A DNA stretch of 64,000 bases from the NCBI RefSeq assembly GCF_000014045.1, contig NC_008209.1, positions 2,503,001 through 2,567,000 of the forward strand. The letters run 5' to 3'. Both the position numbers and the translations under genes were made by a program. Origin of the DNA: Roseobacter denitrificans OCh 114 (GTDB lineage: Bacteria > Pseudomonadota > Alphaproteobacteria > Rhodobacterales > Rhodobacteraceae). Shown here piece by piece: positions 45,884 through 55,057 of this stretch (position 1 is its first letter; every line of letters starts with the position of its first letter). Under the pieces are notes generated by a model. That model worked only from the letters and a program-made list of their open reading frames with translations. It did no database searches and had not been told where the DNA came from.

Positions 45884-46954
45884 ATGACAGTTCAAACAAC
45901 AAACCCCGATCCCGCGCGCGACATCGTCGGCGCCTATAGGCGGCGCTCTGCCAAACGCGTGGCCCTTGTGTGCCTTGCAGCCGTTGCGCTGGGTGCCATG
46001 ATTGTCATCGACATTATCACCGGACCGGCGGAGCTTGGGTTCCTGCGCACCTTGCATGTCATTCTTGATCCTTCGATCGCCACCGCCAAGGAAGCGGTCA
46101 TCATCTGGGATTTGCGCCTGCCGGTGGCCTTGATGGCGGTTGTGGTGGGGGCAATGCTGGGCGTTGCCGGCGCGGAGATGCAGACGATCCTGAACAATCC
46201 GCTGGCGGACCCTTTCACGCTCGGCCTGTCCTCGGCGGCGTCCTTCGGGGCGGCGCTTGCAATTGTCCTTGGCTTTTCGGTGATCCCGGCTGTTGGCGGC
46301 CTGCTGGTCACGGTCAACGCCTTCATGTTTTCGCTGTTTGCCTCACTGGCGCTCTTTGCCTTTACCAAATTGCGCGGGGTGACGCCCGAAGCGATGATCC
46401 TCGTGGGTATCGCGATGCTCTTTAGTTTCAACGCCTTGCTGGCCTTTCTGCAATACGGCGCGTCCGAACTGGAATTGGCGCAGCTGATCTTCTGGCAGAT
46501 GGGCTCGCTGGCGCGCGCCACATGGGCCAAGGTTGGCATCTGTCTGGTGGTACTGGCCATCGTGCTGCCCTATTTCCTATCACGCTCCTGGGCGCTTACG
46601 GCCCTGCGCATGGGCGAGGACAAGGCAGCGGCGCTTGGCGTCAATGTCGCACTGCTGCGGCTGGCCGTTCTGGCGGGCGTGTCGCTGCTGTCTGCGGTTG
46701 CCGTGTCCTTTGTGGGCGCCATTGCATTTGTCGGCCTTGTCGGACCGCATATCGCACGCCTCATCGTCGGGGAAGACCAGCGCGGTTTTCTGCCCCTGTC
46801 CGCCCTGATGGGCGCGCTGATCCTGTCAGCAACTTCCATCGTGTCCAAGGCGATCACACCGGGCATCGTCTATCCCATCGGCATGATCACCTCACTGATT
46901 GGCATTCCCTTCTTTGTCAGCCTCATTCTGAGCCAACGCAAAAGGCACTGGTAA
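45884..46954 (+). CDS. FecCD-family iron ABC transporter permease
   Basis: A 356-residue permease with about nine or ten helices and FecCD signatures: DLRLPVALMAVVVGAMLGVAG, NPLADPFTLGLSSAASFGAA and the C-terminal AIAFVGLVGPHIARLIVG. It would form a homodimeric channel for the complex captured by the preceding binding protein. The stop overlaps the ATPase start (TAATG). Confidence 0.92.
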   Translation: MTVQTTNPDPARDIVGAYRRRSAKRVALVCLAAVALGAMIVIDIITGPAELGFLRTLHVILDPSIATAKEAVIIWDLRLPVALMAVVVGAMLGVAGAEMQTILNNPLADPFTLGLSSAASFGAALAIVLGFSVIPAVGGLLVTVNAFMFSLFASLALFAFTKLRGVTPEAMILVGIAMLFSFNALLAFLQYGASELELAQLIFWQMGSLARATWAKVGICLVVLAIVLPYFLSRSWALTALRMGEDKAAALGVNVALLRLAVLAGVSLLSAVAVSFVGAIAFVGLVGPHIARLIVGEDQRGFLPLSALMGALILSATSIVSKAITPGIVYPIGMITSLIGIPFFVSLILSQRKRHW

Positions 46955-47724
46955 TGACCCTTTTCGCAACCGATCTGACCTTTGCCTATGACAGCCGCCG
47001 CGTGCTTTCGGGCACCAGCTTCAACGCGCTGCACCGCGGCGAGTTGACCGCTCTCATCGGGCCGAATGCGTCGGGCAAATCCACCCTGTTTCGGGTCATC
47101 GCGGGCCTGCTGAAACCCGGCACTGGCATGGTCAACCTGAACGGCACCGATCTGTCGACGCTCTCCACCCGCAAGAGGCTGCGGCGGGTGTGCTTCATGC
47201 CGCAGTTCTTCGCTGCCAATGCCGCGCTGAGGGTGTTCGACGTCGTGATGATGGCGCGCAAGAACCTCGCGGGCTGGCGCGTCAACGCTGAGGATATGGA
47301 GGCAGTCGGGGCTGCCCTGCATGATGCCGGTATCGGTCATCTGTCCGAAGCCTACATCTCCGAGCTGTCAGGCGGGCAGTCGCAGATGGTATCCGTGGCG
47401 CAGGCGCTGATCCGTCAGGCAGATGTTTATCTTTTTGATGAGCCGACATCCGCGCTCGATCTGCACCACCAGCTTGATGTGCTGGGCCGGATCCGGGATC
47501 GGGTACGCGAACGCAATGCCATCGGCATTGTCGCATTGCACGACCTGAACCTCGCGGCCCGCTTTGCGGATCGATTGCTGCTGTTGCGCGCCGGTCAGAT
47601 ACGTGCCGAGGGCCCGCCGCGTTTTGTACTGAACAGCCCCGAGATCGGCCAGACCTATGGCGTTGATATCCACATCACCACCGGCCCAAAGGAGGATCTG
47701 GTTGTCCATGCTTACGCGCCGTGA
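46954..47724 (+). CDS. Iron-complex ABC transporter ATPase
   Basis: A 256-residue ABC ATPase of the FecE/BtuD type: Walker A GPNASGKST (36-44), signature LSGGQSQMV, Walker B VYLFDEPTSALD, and LHDLNLAARFADR in the H-loop. Start at 46954 overlaps the permease stop. Its last 17 nt overlap the start of the cupredoxin gene. Confidence 0.92.
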   Translation: MTLFATDLTFAYDSRRVLSGTSFNALHRGELTALIGPNASGKSTLFRVIAGLLKPGTGMVNLNGTDLSTLSTRKRLRRVCFMPQFFAANAALRVFDVVMMARKNLAGWRVNAEDMEAVGAALHDAGIGHLSEAYISELSGGQSQMVSVAQALIRQADVYLFDEPTSALDLHHQLDVLGRIRDRVRERNAIGIVALHDLNLAARFADRLLLLRAGQIRAEGPPRFVLNSPEIGQTYGVDIHITTGPKEDLVVHAYAP

Positions 47725-48190
47725 ATTCACACTCTCCCTTGCGGCGCTGGCAGGAACGCAAGCCATTGCCAGGCCCCTCACACCGGCAGAGAAAAACGCG
47801 CGGCATTCGGTGCTCATGCTTAATGCCGCCTGCGGGGATGCGCAAAGGCTCAACCTGTTTGAGCCTGCAATTCTGAGGGTGAATGCGGGCGATACCGTCA
47901 CTTTTCTTGCCACGGACAGCGGGCATAATACCGCCTCGAAACGGGGTATGATCCCGCAAGGGGCCACGCCCTGGAACGGCGGGATCGACGAAGAGATCAG
48001 CGTGACCCTGTCTATACCCGGCATTTACGGATACATCTGCCTGCCACATTACGAAATGGGCATGGTGGGTCTGATCATCGCCGGGGACAATCTGACGAAC
48101 CTCGCCGCTGCCAGCAAACTGCGCCATCCCGGTCAGGCGCATGCGGCCTTCCGCGCATTGTTGAAAACGCTGGAGCCGCACAAGGCATAG
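47708..48190 (+). CDS. Tat-exported pseudoazurin-like cupredoxin
   Basis: A 160-residue type 1 copper protein. The N-terminus TRREFTLSLAALAG is a twin-arginine signal. The copper ligands expected for pseudoazurin are all present: His73 (DSGHNT), Cys111, His114 and Met119 in CLPHYEMGM. It would carry electrons in the periplasm. Its start lies 17 nt inside the ABC ATPase gene, so it is translated as part of the iron operon; a role in copper or iron redox handling is inferred from that. No nitrite reductase gene is near. Confidence 0.85.
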   Translation: MLTRREFTLSLAALAGTQAIARPLTPAEKNARHSVLMLNAACGDAQRLNLFEPAILRVNAGDTVTFLATDSGHNTASKRGMIPQGATPWNGGIDEEISVTLSIPGIYGYICLPHYEMGMVGLIIAGDNLTNLAAASKLRHPGQAHAAFRALLKTLEPHKA

Positions 48191-48290
48191 TCGCGCGCAG
48201 ATGATACCTCAATGCGCCGTGATGCGGAGGGTGCAACGGTGGCAGCGGCAAAGATGCCTTGGTCGTTGGACAGGCCGCATAAACCAACTG

Positions 48291-48392
48291 GAGCGTCTGA
48301 CGAAATACCTGTAGCGTCAACTGCATCGTAATGCGTTGAAATCCTTGATTTCAGGCAGCGTTATGTGATCGAGATTTTTCGCATGACGCTCA
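48291..48392. repeat. ~105-bp dispersed repeat, copy C (inverted)
   Basis: GAGCGTC at the left and GACGCTCA at the right. Its reverse complement aligns closely with copy A, including GCGTCATGCGAAAA, the core CTGCCTGAAATCAA and TTTCAACGC. It lies between the cupredoxin and hydrolase genes, ending about 40 bp before the hydrolase start. Confidence 0.8.
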
Positions 48393-48434
48393 AACGTTCC
48401 GATCAGACTGTCGAATAATGCAAAAGGGGTTGCC

Positions 48435-50387
48435 ATGGAGCTTGCCGAAATACTCGCCACAATCGCCGCTCTCGCCGGTGCGCCCGACATGCCTGATCAA
48501 TTCGTGACGTTGAGCGAGGGCGGATTTACCCCGGCCAACCGCGTTGCCATCGCGCCCTGCCCCCAGCCCCTGGGACGCGCGGAAATCGAAGGTCAAACCA
48601 TCATATGCGGGACAATGAGCGTGCCGGAAAACCACGACAGTCCCACCGATCAGACAGTTGAATTGTTCTTTTCGGTTCTCAGATCGCATTCGGCATATGC
48701 AGAACCTGACCCGCTCCTCTACCTGCATGGCGGTCCCGGCGGTGGCACGGTTTCCCGGATCGCGCAGTTCGCGGGCATATTCGATACGTTTCGCCGGACC
48801 CGCGACGTTGTGATGTTTGACCAGCGTGCGGCGGCACTGTCGGGCGCGTCAGCCACCTGCAGCGCTTTATTCAGCCAATCCATCGGCGAAGTTATCGACG
48901 ACGCCCTGCCCTTCACCGAAGGCGACGCTATCAAGCGCCCGTCCGATTTCATTGTCCGGTGCCTTGACGACATCAAGGCAAACGGACGCGACATCACGCA
49001 ATACAATACGCTGCAGAATGCGCGCGATGTGGCGGCTCTGATGACAGGTCTGGGCTATGAGAGGTATAATATCTACGGTATTTCTTATGGCTCGCGATTG
49101 ACGCTGGAGGTCCTGCGCAGCGCGCCGGCGGGCGTGCGCGCGGCCATCATCGACGGTGTGGCACCGCTTCAGGTGCCGCTTTATGATACGCTCGGCGTGC
49201 CTGCCTCGGAGGCGACTGACCTGCTCATCGCGGCTTGTGCTGCGGATGAAAAGTGCCATGGCGCTTATCCTGATCTGACCAAAGCCCTGCGGGATGTGCT
49301 GGCGCGTGCCGCTGCGGGTGTTCTGCGTGATATGGACGGAGATATCCTTGCGCTCGAGGATATCGTAACCCTGTTGATGAGCCGAAATGCGACCTCCGCC
49401 GCGCCAAGCACGCTTACGGCTTATCTGCCGGCGTTGATCTATGAACTTGCAAAACAAGGCGATCATAACCCTGTTCAACAGCTGCTGGCCGAAACGGACC
49501 TGCGCCCTGCGCCACCGGACCAGATCGCTGCCCTGCGCACGACGCTCACGGATACCGAGGCTGCGGCAGTTGACGATGCTGTTGCACTGGCAGAACTCAG
49601 TGCGGATGCGGAGGCTGCCCTCAATGCAGCCCTGCAAAGGCTGCGCAAGCAACTGGCCGAAACGGACCAGCCATTGGTGCGCATCCTTGATGACGAGATG
49701 GTTGCCGCTGCCGACAGCCTGATTGCGGACCCCGAGGCGCGGCGCAAGGCGCTGGTGGCTTACGCCATGCTGCGCGAGGGTAGCAAGGATCGGATGGCCC
49801 TGCGCAGCTATGTCACGGATACTTTTCCACCCGCGCGCCAGAGGCGTCTTCTCGATCTGATCACCGCCATGAGCGACGCGGAAGTGGCGGGGGTGTTCGC
49901 AGCACTCGAAACTGGAATATCGCAGACAATAGAACCCGACCTGAGCCAGTTTCACCTGATGGTCTACGCCTGTCAGGAAAGCCTGCCGTTCAACAGCTAC
50001 GACGGCTTTCGCACCACGACCCAAGCCCTGTCCTGGCCCGAATTCGGCGAGATCTTTGACCCATCAGCGCGTGATATTTTCGCCGCCTGCCAAGCATTTG
50101 AGCAGTCCAACAGGCCGGGTTTTCACACGCCTGTGGTCTCGGATATTCCCGTCCTCGCACTCGGCAGCGACTGGGATACGCAGACAGCGCCCAGCTGGTC
50201 GGCTCTGGCGGTTGAAACACTTGCCAATGGCCAAAGCTTTATCGTGCCCGAGGCCGGTCATGCCGCCATCGCCTATCAGCCCTGTGTCGCGGATATGGCC
50301 TTTTCGTTTCTGAGCGATCCATTGCGCCGGCTTGCGTCAACCTGCCCGGACAGCATCGAGGTGGACTTCCTTGTGCCACCGGATTAA
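48435..50387 (+). CDS. Alpha/beta hydrolase, S33/TAP-like
   Basis: A 650-residue hydrolase resembling tripeptidyl aminopeptidase/proline iminopeptidase relatives. The oxyanion region is LLYLHGGPGGG (~residues 95-104), the nucleophile elbow is YGISYGS with Ser217, and a C-terminal TAP-like part contains ALGSDWDTQT and VPEAGHAAI with the likely catalytic Asp and His. A long helical insert (~300-520) makes it larger than usual (about 450-520). No clear signal peptide is seen. Substrate unknown: peptide or ester. Confidence 0.78.
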   Translation: MELAEILATIAALAGAPDMPDQFVTLSEGGFTPANRVAIAPCPQPLGRAEIEGQTIICGTMSVPENHDSPTDQTVELFFSVLRSHSAYAEPDPLLYLHGGPGGGTVSRIAQFAGIFDTFRRTRDVVMFDQRAAALSGASATCSALFSQSIGEVIDDALPFTEGDAIKRPSDFIVRCLDDIKANGRDITQYNTLQNARDVAALMTGLGYERYNIYGISYGSRLTLEVLRSAPAGVRAAIIDGVAPLQVPLYDTLGVPASEATDLLIAACAADEKCHGAYPDLTKALRDVLARAAAGVLRDMDGDILALEDIVTLLMSRNATSAAPSTLTAYLPALIYELAKQGDHNPVQQLLAETDLRPAPPDQIAALRTTLTDTEAAAVDDAVALAELSADAEAALNAALQRLRKQLAETDQPLVRILDDEMVAAADSLIADPEARRKALVAYAMLREGSKDRMALRSYVTDTFPPARQRRLLDLITAMSDAEVAGVFAALETGISQTIEPDLSQFHLMVYACQESLPFNSYDGFRTTTQALSWPEFGEIFDPSARDIFAACQAFEQSNRPGFHTPVVSDIPVLALGSDWDTQTAPSWSALAVETLANGQSFIVPEAGHAAIAYQPCVADMAFSFLSDPLRRLASTCPDSIEVDFLVPPD

Positions 50388-50406
50388 GCCATGCGCCTGT
50401 TGCAGC

Positions 50407-51444
50407 CTAGCGTTCAAATGTGTTTGTCGCCCGGGCAAAGGCTTCATAGACCTGCGGTAATATCAACCCGTGGCGCGCGAGACGTTCCCGCGACATGGAG
50501 ACGAGGAACTGAAGGTTGTCGCGTGCCGGGATGTCGCTTGCCGCTTGCCCATTGATCAAAAGCCCCGCCAGTTCCGCCGCCACCTGCCCCTGTTCAATCG
50601 GTGATGCGCCGACGGAAAAGGTCGCGCCATCCTCGGTGTTGAACACATTCATGCCAATCACGGGGATGCCCGCGTTGGCCTCGGTCCATCCCATGACCTC
50701 ATCCGGCGGAACAAAACTGCTATCCGCGTCAGAGCGTTTCAACTGCCGGTAATTCGTGACGATGATAACATCCGCCATATCCCTGGAGCGGCGCACTTCT
50801 TTCTGCCATGTGGGATAATCCTCTACGGCGACCGAGGCGGTATAGACCAGCGGCGACCAGTCGAAACGGTCGACATTGGGCCGGTCACGGACCACCGAGA
50901 CGGAACTGTCCATCACGTATCTGATGCGGATCGGGCGACTGCCGTCCCACGGCGCGCTTGCCGGTCCGGTCTGTTGCAAGGCGGCAATTGCGTCGCGCAC
51001 CGGACCCATGGCGCGGTTTTCGCGAATACCGGTGACGTTTGTCGCACTGTCATACCCAAAAGCGGATACCGGCCCGTTTACCCCTGCATAGACGATCTTG
51101 ATCGTCGGGTGGTTCACGTAATCCTGCATCACCAACGCATGGGCAAGGTTATCAATTGCGATGACGACATCCGGCTTCCAGCGCTCCACCGCGTTGCCGG
51201 CCTGCACACCGGCCCGCCGCAGGGAGTCCGCATCAGAGAATTTCTTGGTATACATGTAATGCGCATTGAGATGCACATCACTCCAGGACTGCGTGACCCG
51301 ATCCAGACCCTCGATGACACCGGCGGTCCAGGCGTAATCCGGCTCATAGCTCTGCAGGACCAGCACGCGCGGTTTGCCTGCGTGATAGGTGAGCGCCCCG
51401 CCGAGCAGGGTCAGGATTACGAGAATGCTGAGGATGCGGATCAT
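50407..51444 (-). CDS. PF04392-type ABC substrate-binding-like protein with membrane anchor
   Basis: A 345-residue exported protein with an N-terminal hydrophobic segment (IRILSILVILTLLGGAL), probably an uncleaved anchor or signal peptide. The body reads as two Rossmann-like lobes (RVLVLQSYEPDYAWTAGVIEG, PDVVIAIDNLAHALVMQDYV, IVYAGVNGPVSAFGY, GIPVIGMNVFNTEDGA) like ABC_sub_bind proteins. No ABC permease or ATPase is nearby; it follows an SLC13 permease gene by 3 nt, so it is likely its partner or a ligand sensor. Confidence 0.7.
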   Translation of the reverse strand: MIRILSILVILTLLGGALTYHAGKPRVLVLQSYEPDYAWTAGVIEGLDRVTQSWSDVHLNAHYMYTKKFSDADSLRRAGVQAGNAVERWKPDVVIAIDNLAHALVMQDYVNHPTIKIVYAGVNGPVSAFGYDSATNVTGIRENRAMGPVRDAIAALQQTGPASAPWDGSRPIRIRYVMDSSVSVVRDRPNVDRFDWSPLVYTASVAVEDYPTWQKEVRRSRDMADVIIVTNYRQLKRSDADSSFVPPDEVMGWTEANAGIPVIGMNVFNTEDGATFSVGASPIEQGQVAAELAGLLINGQAASDIPARDNLQFLVSMSRERLARHGLILPQVYEAFARATNTFER

Positions 51445-51447
51445 GGT

Positions 51448-52974
51448 TCAGAGGATCCCGAGGCTTTTCCAGAACGGAATAGACGCGAGGATCGCGCCGA
51501 TGCGCAGTCCGACAATCGCAATGCGCTGGATCGTCAACCGCGTGAGCGAGATGGTGCGACCGGGGTCCTTGCCGATGCCGGTGGCATGGCGGTAGGCCAC
51601 ATGCATGGGCGATTGAAAATCAAAGATCAGCGCATCATTCAGCATCAGGATCGAAAACCCGACCACCCATGCGGACACGCCGGAGGCTTCGGCCAGCGGC
51701 AGCAGCGCGGTGACCAACACCAGCGTAACCGCCGTTTGCGGGATAATGATGCGCGCCGTCACGATCACCCCCGCCAGAATGAGAATGAAGGTGGCAAAAT
51801 CCTGCCGCAGAATATCCCCGAGCCACGATATTTCGGTGACAAGCAGATCGGTAAGCCCGAGATGTGCAGCAGTATTGGTAAAGCCCACAAGGGCACCCAG
51901 AAGAAAGATGAACGACCAGTCGATCTCGGCCACAAAGTCGGTTTTGTTCATGATCTGAACGCAAAAGAGCAGCGACAGGATCAGAAACGCCAAGACCGGC
52001 GCGGGGATCAAGTGGATCGGCGTGGTCAAAACACCAACGCCCAGCAAGACAATGCCGCCAATCGCGCCCCATTCGCGCTGCGACAGCTTTTCGGGCGGCT
52101 CGGCCGTCTTTGCGTTCTGCTGTGCCGGGGGTTTGCCATCGGCGAGGGATTCAAACTCCTTGCGCGACAGGGCCTTGGTGGCGCGGCCAAGGCCTTTCGT
52201 ATCGGATTTCTTTATTCTGGTGGCATCAAAGGATGTCAGCAAAGCGATCACGATATATCCGGCGATCATCACCCCGACCGCGACCGAAGCCGCCGTAACC
52301 CAATCAACGAATTGAAACGCCACGCGTTCCTGTTGGGGCAACATAGAATAGACAATCAGATTGACCGGCGCAGCGGTCAGAAAGGCCGCCGTCAAAAGCG
52401 TCACACCATCCAAGCCGCCCATGAAGATCAGGGTCCGCCCCTTGGTCCCGATCTGCGGGCCGATCCGTTCTTCCAGTTGCGCCACGAGAGGTGCGACCAC
52501 GGCGAGGCGCCCCGCAGGCGAGGGCAGGAATGGTGTGAGAAGCAGGCCACCGAAAAACAACGTGCCACTATATGCCAGCACATTTCCGGGCAGGCGATTG
52601 ATCATCAGGGCCGCGCAGCGATTGACCAGCCCGGAGGTGCGGATCAACGCACCAAGGCCCAGAATGGCGATGATCAGCAGGTATCCGTAGGACGAAAACC
52701 CGCTCAACACAATGTCCGGCGGCGCAGCCCCGACCAGCAGGATCATTACGACAGCCAATAGCCCGGGCACGAAATCCGGCAAAAGGCTGAAGGGCCACAT
52801 GACCAGCGGCAACGAGATAATGGCCAGAAAAACGGCAGAGTTCGACCCCATCCCCGCATTGCGCAGCGCAAAGAACACGCCAAAAGGCACCACAAGGCAA
52901 AGGCACCACCCGAAAACCTCCACAATTGGCGGCGGGCCCGCACGGCGCGCGGGGGGTTGGGTCGGCTCACTCAT
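51448..52974 (-). CDS. SLC13/DASS-type anion permease
   Basis: A 508-residue integral membrane protein with about eleven helices and the SLC13-type layout (re-entrant regions around LGALIRTSGLVNRCAAL and TAAFLTAAPVNLIVY; second half VTARIIIPQTAVTLVLVTAL). A hydrophilic loop at ~245-290 separates the halves. Related carriers move sulfate, dicarboxylates or similar anions with sodium; the substrate is not evident here. Cotranscribed with the downstream binding-protein-like gene. Confidence 0.78.
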   Translation of the reverse strand: MSEPTQPPARRAGPPPIVEVFGWCLCLVVPFGVFFALRNAGMGSNSAVFLAIISLPLVMWPFSLLPDFVPGLLAVVMILLVGAAPPDIVLSGFSSYGYLLIIAILGLGALIRTSGLVNRCAALMINRLPGNVLAYSGTLFFGGLLLTPFLPSPAGRLAVVAPLVAQLEERIGPQIGTKGRTLIFMGGLDGVTLLTAAFLTAAPVNLIVYSMLPQQERVAFQFVDWVTAASVAVGVMIAGYIVIALLTSFDATRIKKSDTKGLGRATKALSRKEFESLADGKPPAQQNAKTAEPPEKLSQREWGAIGGIVLLGVGVLTTPIHLIPAPVLAFLILSLLFCVQIMNKTDFVAEIDWSFIFLLGALVGFTNTAAHLGLTDLLVTEISWLGDILRQDFATFILILAGVIVTARIIIPQTAVTLVLVTALLPLAEASGVSAWVVGFSILMLNDALIFDFQSPMHVAYRHATGIGKDPGRTISLTRLTIQRIAIVGLRIGAILASIPFWKSLGIL

Positions 52975-53021
52975 GATGCCGGACCCTGTGCGCGGGTTTT
53001 TGAAAATGCCATCTCATGCGC

Positions 53022-53846
53022 CTATTCATCGCCTTTTTCCCCGAGCGGATGTTTCAAGCACTCCGCGACCTTTGGCAGCGCGGTGGACAAGGCGTCATAG
53101 CGTTCAAAAACGCCGAGTGCCGACAATCTCTCACGTTCCTGCAAAGTGATCACGCCTGCCGGTTTCATCGGACGGATGCCCGTGGCTCGGATCACCGGTT
53201 CATGTGCCTTCGGCGTCAGGAAGGCTTGCGGTTCGTTCGGCAGCATCACCCCGGACCCTGCGGCCCCGAACCCCGGTTTTCTGTCCCAACCCTTCAACGC
53301 GTCGGAGGGAAACTCCCGCCCGATCGCCGCAAAGAGCGCCGAGAGTTCAAAGGCCGGGTTCCGGCACAGATCGTCGTAAGACAGGGCGTATGCAGGAACT
53401 CTGGCCATGGATGCCCGCTGCACGCTGCGCTGACATGCGGCCCAGGCCTGTGCGAAAACCTCATAAGAGGTGCGCTGCGCCCAGTAATAGCGCCAGGAGG
53501 CCCAAACCGCGGCCGGGTCGCGCAACAGGACCACCAATGCGATGCGATCCGCCGACAGGTTCGTCGCCAGCAACTCAGACAGCGGGTCATAGGTCGTCTC
53601 TTCAAGGTGAAAGGGTCCAAATGTCTCCTTCATGAAAATCGCATGATCCTTGGAACAGACCGGCGGCGACCAAGGATGCTCCTGCCCTTCATAGCGCCAG
53701 CGGCACGCGTTCTTGATCGGCTGAAAATACGCCGGCAGCCCGGCATGCCCGAAGGCGCGCAGCAGGATCGTCGATCCACTCCGGCATGGACAAACCAGAA
53801 GCAACACCCGTTCGGGCGTCGCCTCCCAATGTGAGACGAGCGGCAT
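53022..53846 (-). CDS. Sulfotransferase family protein (Stf0-like)
   Basis: A 274-residue P-loop-like sulfotransferase. The 5'-phosphosulfate-binding loop CPCRSGSTILLR lies at about 20-31 and the 3'-phosphate region VVLLRDPAAVWASWRYYW at mid-protein. It would transfer sulfate from PAPS to a glycan or small molecule. The start is set at ATG 53846; a TTG at 53876 is the alternative. It lies 47 bp downstream of the SLC13 gene start on the same strand, as a separate unit upstream of it. Confidence 0.75.
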   Translation of the reverse strand: MPLVSHWEATPERVLLLVCPCRSGSTILLRAFGHAGLPAYFQPIKNACRWRYEGQEHPWSPPVCSKDHAIFMKETFGPFHLEETTYDPLSELLATNLSADRIALVVLLRDPAAVWASWRYYWAQRTSYEVFAQAWAACQRSVQRASMARVPAYALSYDDLCRNPAFELSALFAAIGREFPSDALKGWDRKPGFGAAGSGVMLPNEPQAFLTPKAHEPVIRATGIRPMKPAGVITLQERERLSALGVFERYDALSTALPKVAECLKHPLGEKGDE

Positions 53847-54056
53847 TTGAGCTGTGCATGCGGTGCCGGTTGTCAAAATAAAAGCCTGAAATCAATGAAC
53901 TTAATTCCGTTTCCCATCTTACTATACATGGAAATATCAACATGTCATTCCCCATTGGGTTGTAAATCAACAGGGCGTTGCCACGCATAGCACTTGGTAA
54001 ATCGAGGTTTACGCTGCAACCTGTAACAGTTTGGTTAATTGGCCTATAGGGAATGG

Positions 54057-54671
54057 ATGAACATGCCAGCATCGTCCAAAATACCGATCATTCTTCTGGC
54101 GGCGGGCGCGTCGCGCCGGATGCGGGGGGGTGATAAGTTGCTGGAGGAGGTGGACGGTCTCCCCCTGTTGCGCCGACAAACCATGCGGGCCATCAACGCG
54201 ACAAAGGGCCCTGTGATCGTAACACTGCCCCCGGAGGGACACGCCCGCAAGGAGGCTTTGACGGGGCTGAAGGTGACAACGGTACCAGTGCCCGACGCAG
54301 CGCATGGAATGAGCGTGAGCCTGCGGCGCGGCCTTGCGCAGGTGCCAGTGGATGCCGGTGCGGTGATGGTGCTGCTACCGGATTTACCGGATCTGACAAC
54401 TAAAGACCTGGTGGCTGTGTTGGACGCTGCGGACAGAACCAAAGACGCGCTCATCTGGCGGGGAACCACGTCGGATGGCGCTGCTGGCCACCCGATTGTC
54501 TTTGCCAGAGCCTTGTTTGCCGAACTGGCGTCGATCAGCGGTGATACGGGCGGCGCATCGGTCGTGGCGCGTCATTCGGACAAGACGTCGTTCATCCGCC
54601 TGCCGGGCAATCGCGCACGGTTAGATTTGGACACGCCCGAAGACTGGGCAAAATGGCGCGCATCACAATGA
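54057..54671 (+). CDS. MobA-like/MocA-family nucleotidyltransferase
   Basis: A 204-residue NTP transferase with the N-terminal motif LLAAGASRRMRGGDKLLEEV (nucleotide binding) and the acidic metal-binding segment LLPDLPDLT. This pattern is that of MocA/CTP:molybdopterin cytidylyltransferase relatives, some of which serve xanthine dehydrogenase-type enzymes; others are unassigned. Start at 54057 (GGGA upstream) or 54063. No molybdoenzyme gene is adjacent. Confidence 0.8.
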   Translation: MNMPASSKIPIILLAAGASRRMRGGDKLLEEVDGLPLLRRQTMRAINATKGPVIVTLPPEGHARKEALTGLKVTTVPVPDAAHGMSVSLRRGLAQVPVDAGAVMVLLPDLPDLTTKDLVAVLDAADRTKDALIWRGTTSDGAAGHPIVFARALFAELASISGDTGGASVVARHSDKTSFIRLPGNRARLDLDTPEDWAKWRASQ

Positions 54672-54877
54672 CGGTGCGGAGCGATGTGGCATTTTTTGCA
54701 TCTACCGAAAGACGGCGCTTGATCTTGCCACTGGATAAACCTGCGCACCGCAGGAAGTCTCGAGCAAAATTTGGCGTCTTTGCGGTGCAAGGCCGGTATA
54801 TCCGTCGCGGACAGCCAACACGCATGTAAGGCATACAGTGACCGCTGGCAGAGGTTGGGCAAGCGCCCCTCTTTCGC
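54672..54877. other. Spacer upstream of repeat copy A
   Basis: Holds no gene or hairpin I can support; short minus-strand frames here have no ribosome binding site and no known family. Confidence 0.4.
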
Positions 54878-54982
54878 TAAAGCGTCATGCGAAAATCTTG
54901 CATGATCCAACGCTGCCTGAAATCAAAGGTTTCAACGCGTTACGAGATACTTGACGTTTCAGGTATTTGGTCGGACGCTTTA
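54878..54982. repeat. ~105-bp dispersed repeat, copy A
   Basis: Bounded by perfect 9-bp terminal inverted repeats TAAAGCGTC and GACGCTTTA. The internal core CTGCCTGAAATCAA followed by TTTCAACGCG is partly palindromic. It matches copy C (inverted) closely and copy B more loosely. It lies 76 bp upstream of the glutaminase start. Confidence 0.8.
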
Positions 54983-55057
54983 AAATGGAACTGAAGCCAG
55001 CGGGCTTGATCTGCTATATCCAAAAGCACGCCGCAGGATTTTCCGCGTTGGGAGGCA

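Noticed and set aside
50974..52761. 595-codon plus-strand frame
   Set aside because: Antisense to the binding-protein and SLC13 genes; low-complexity Arg/Gln/Asp composition.
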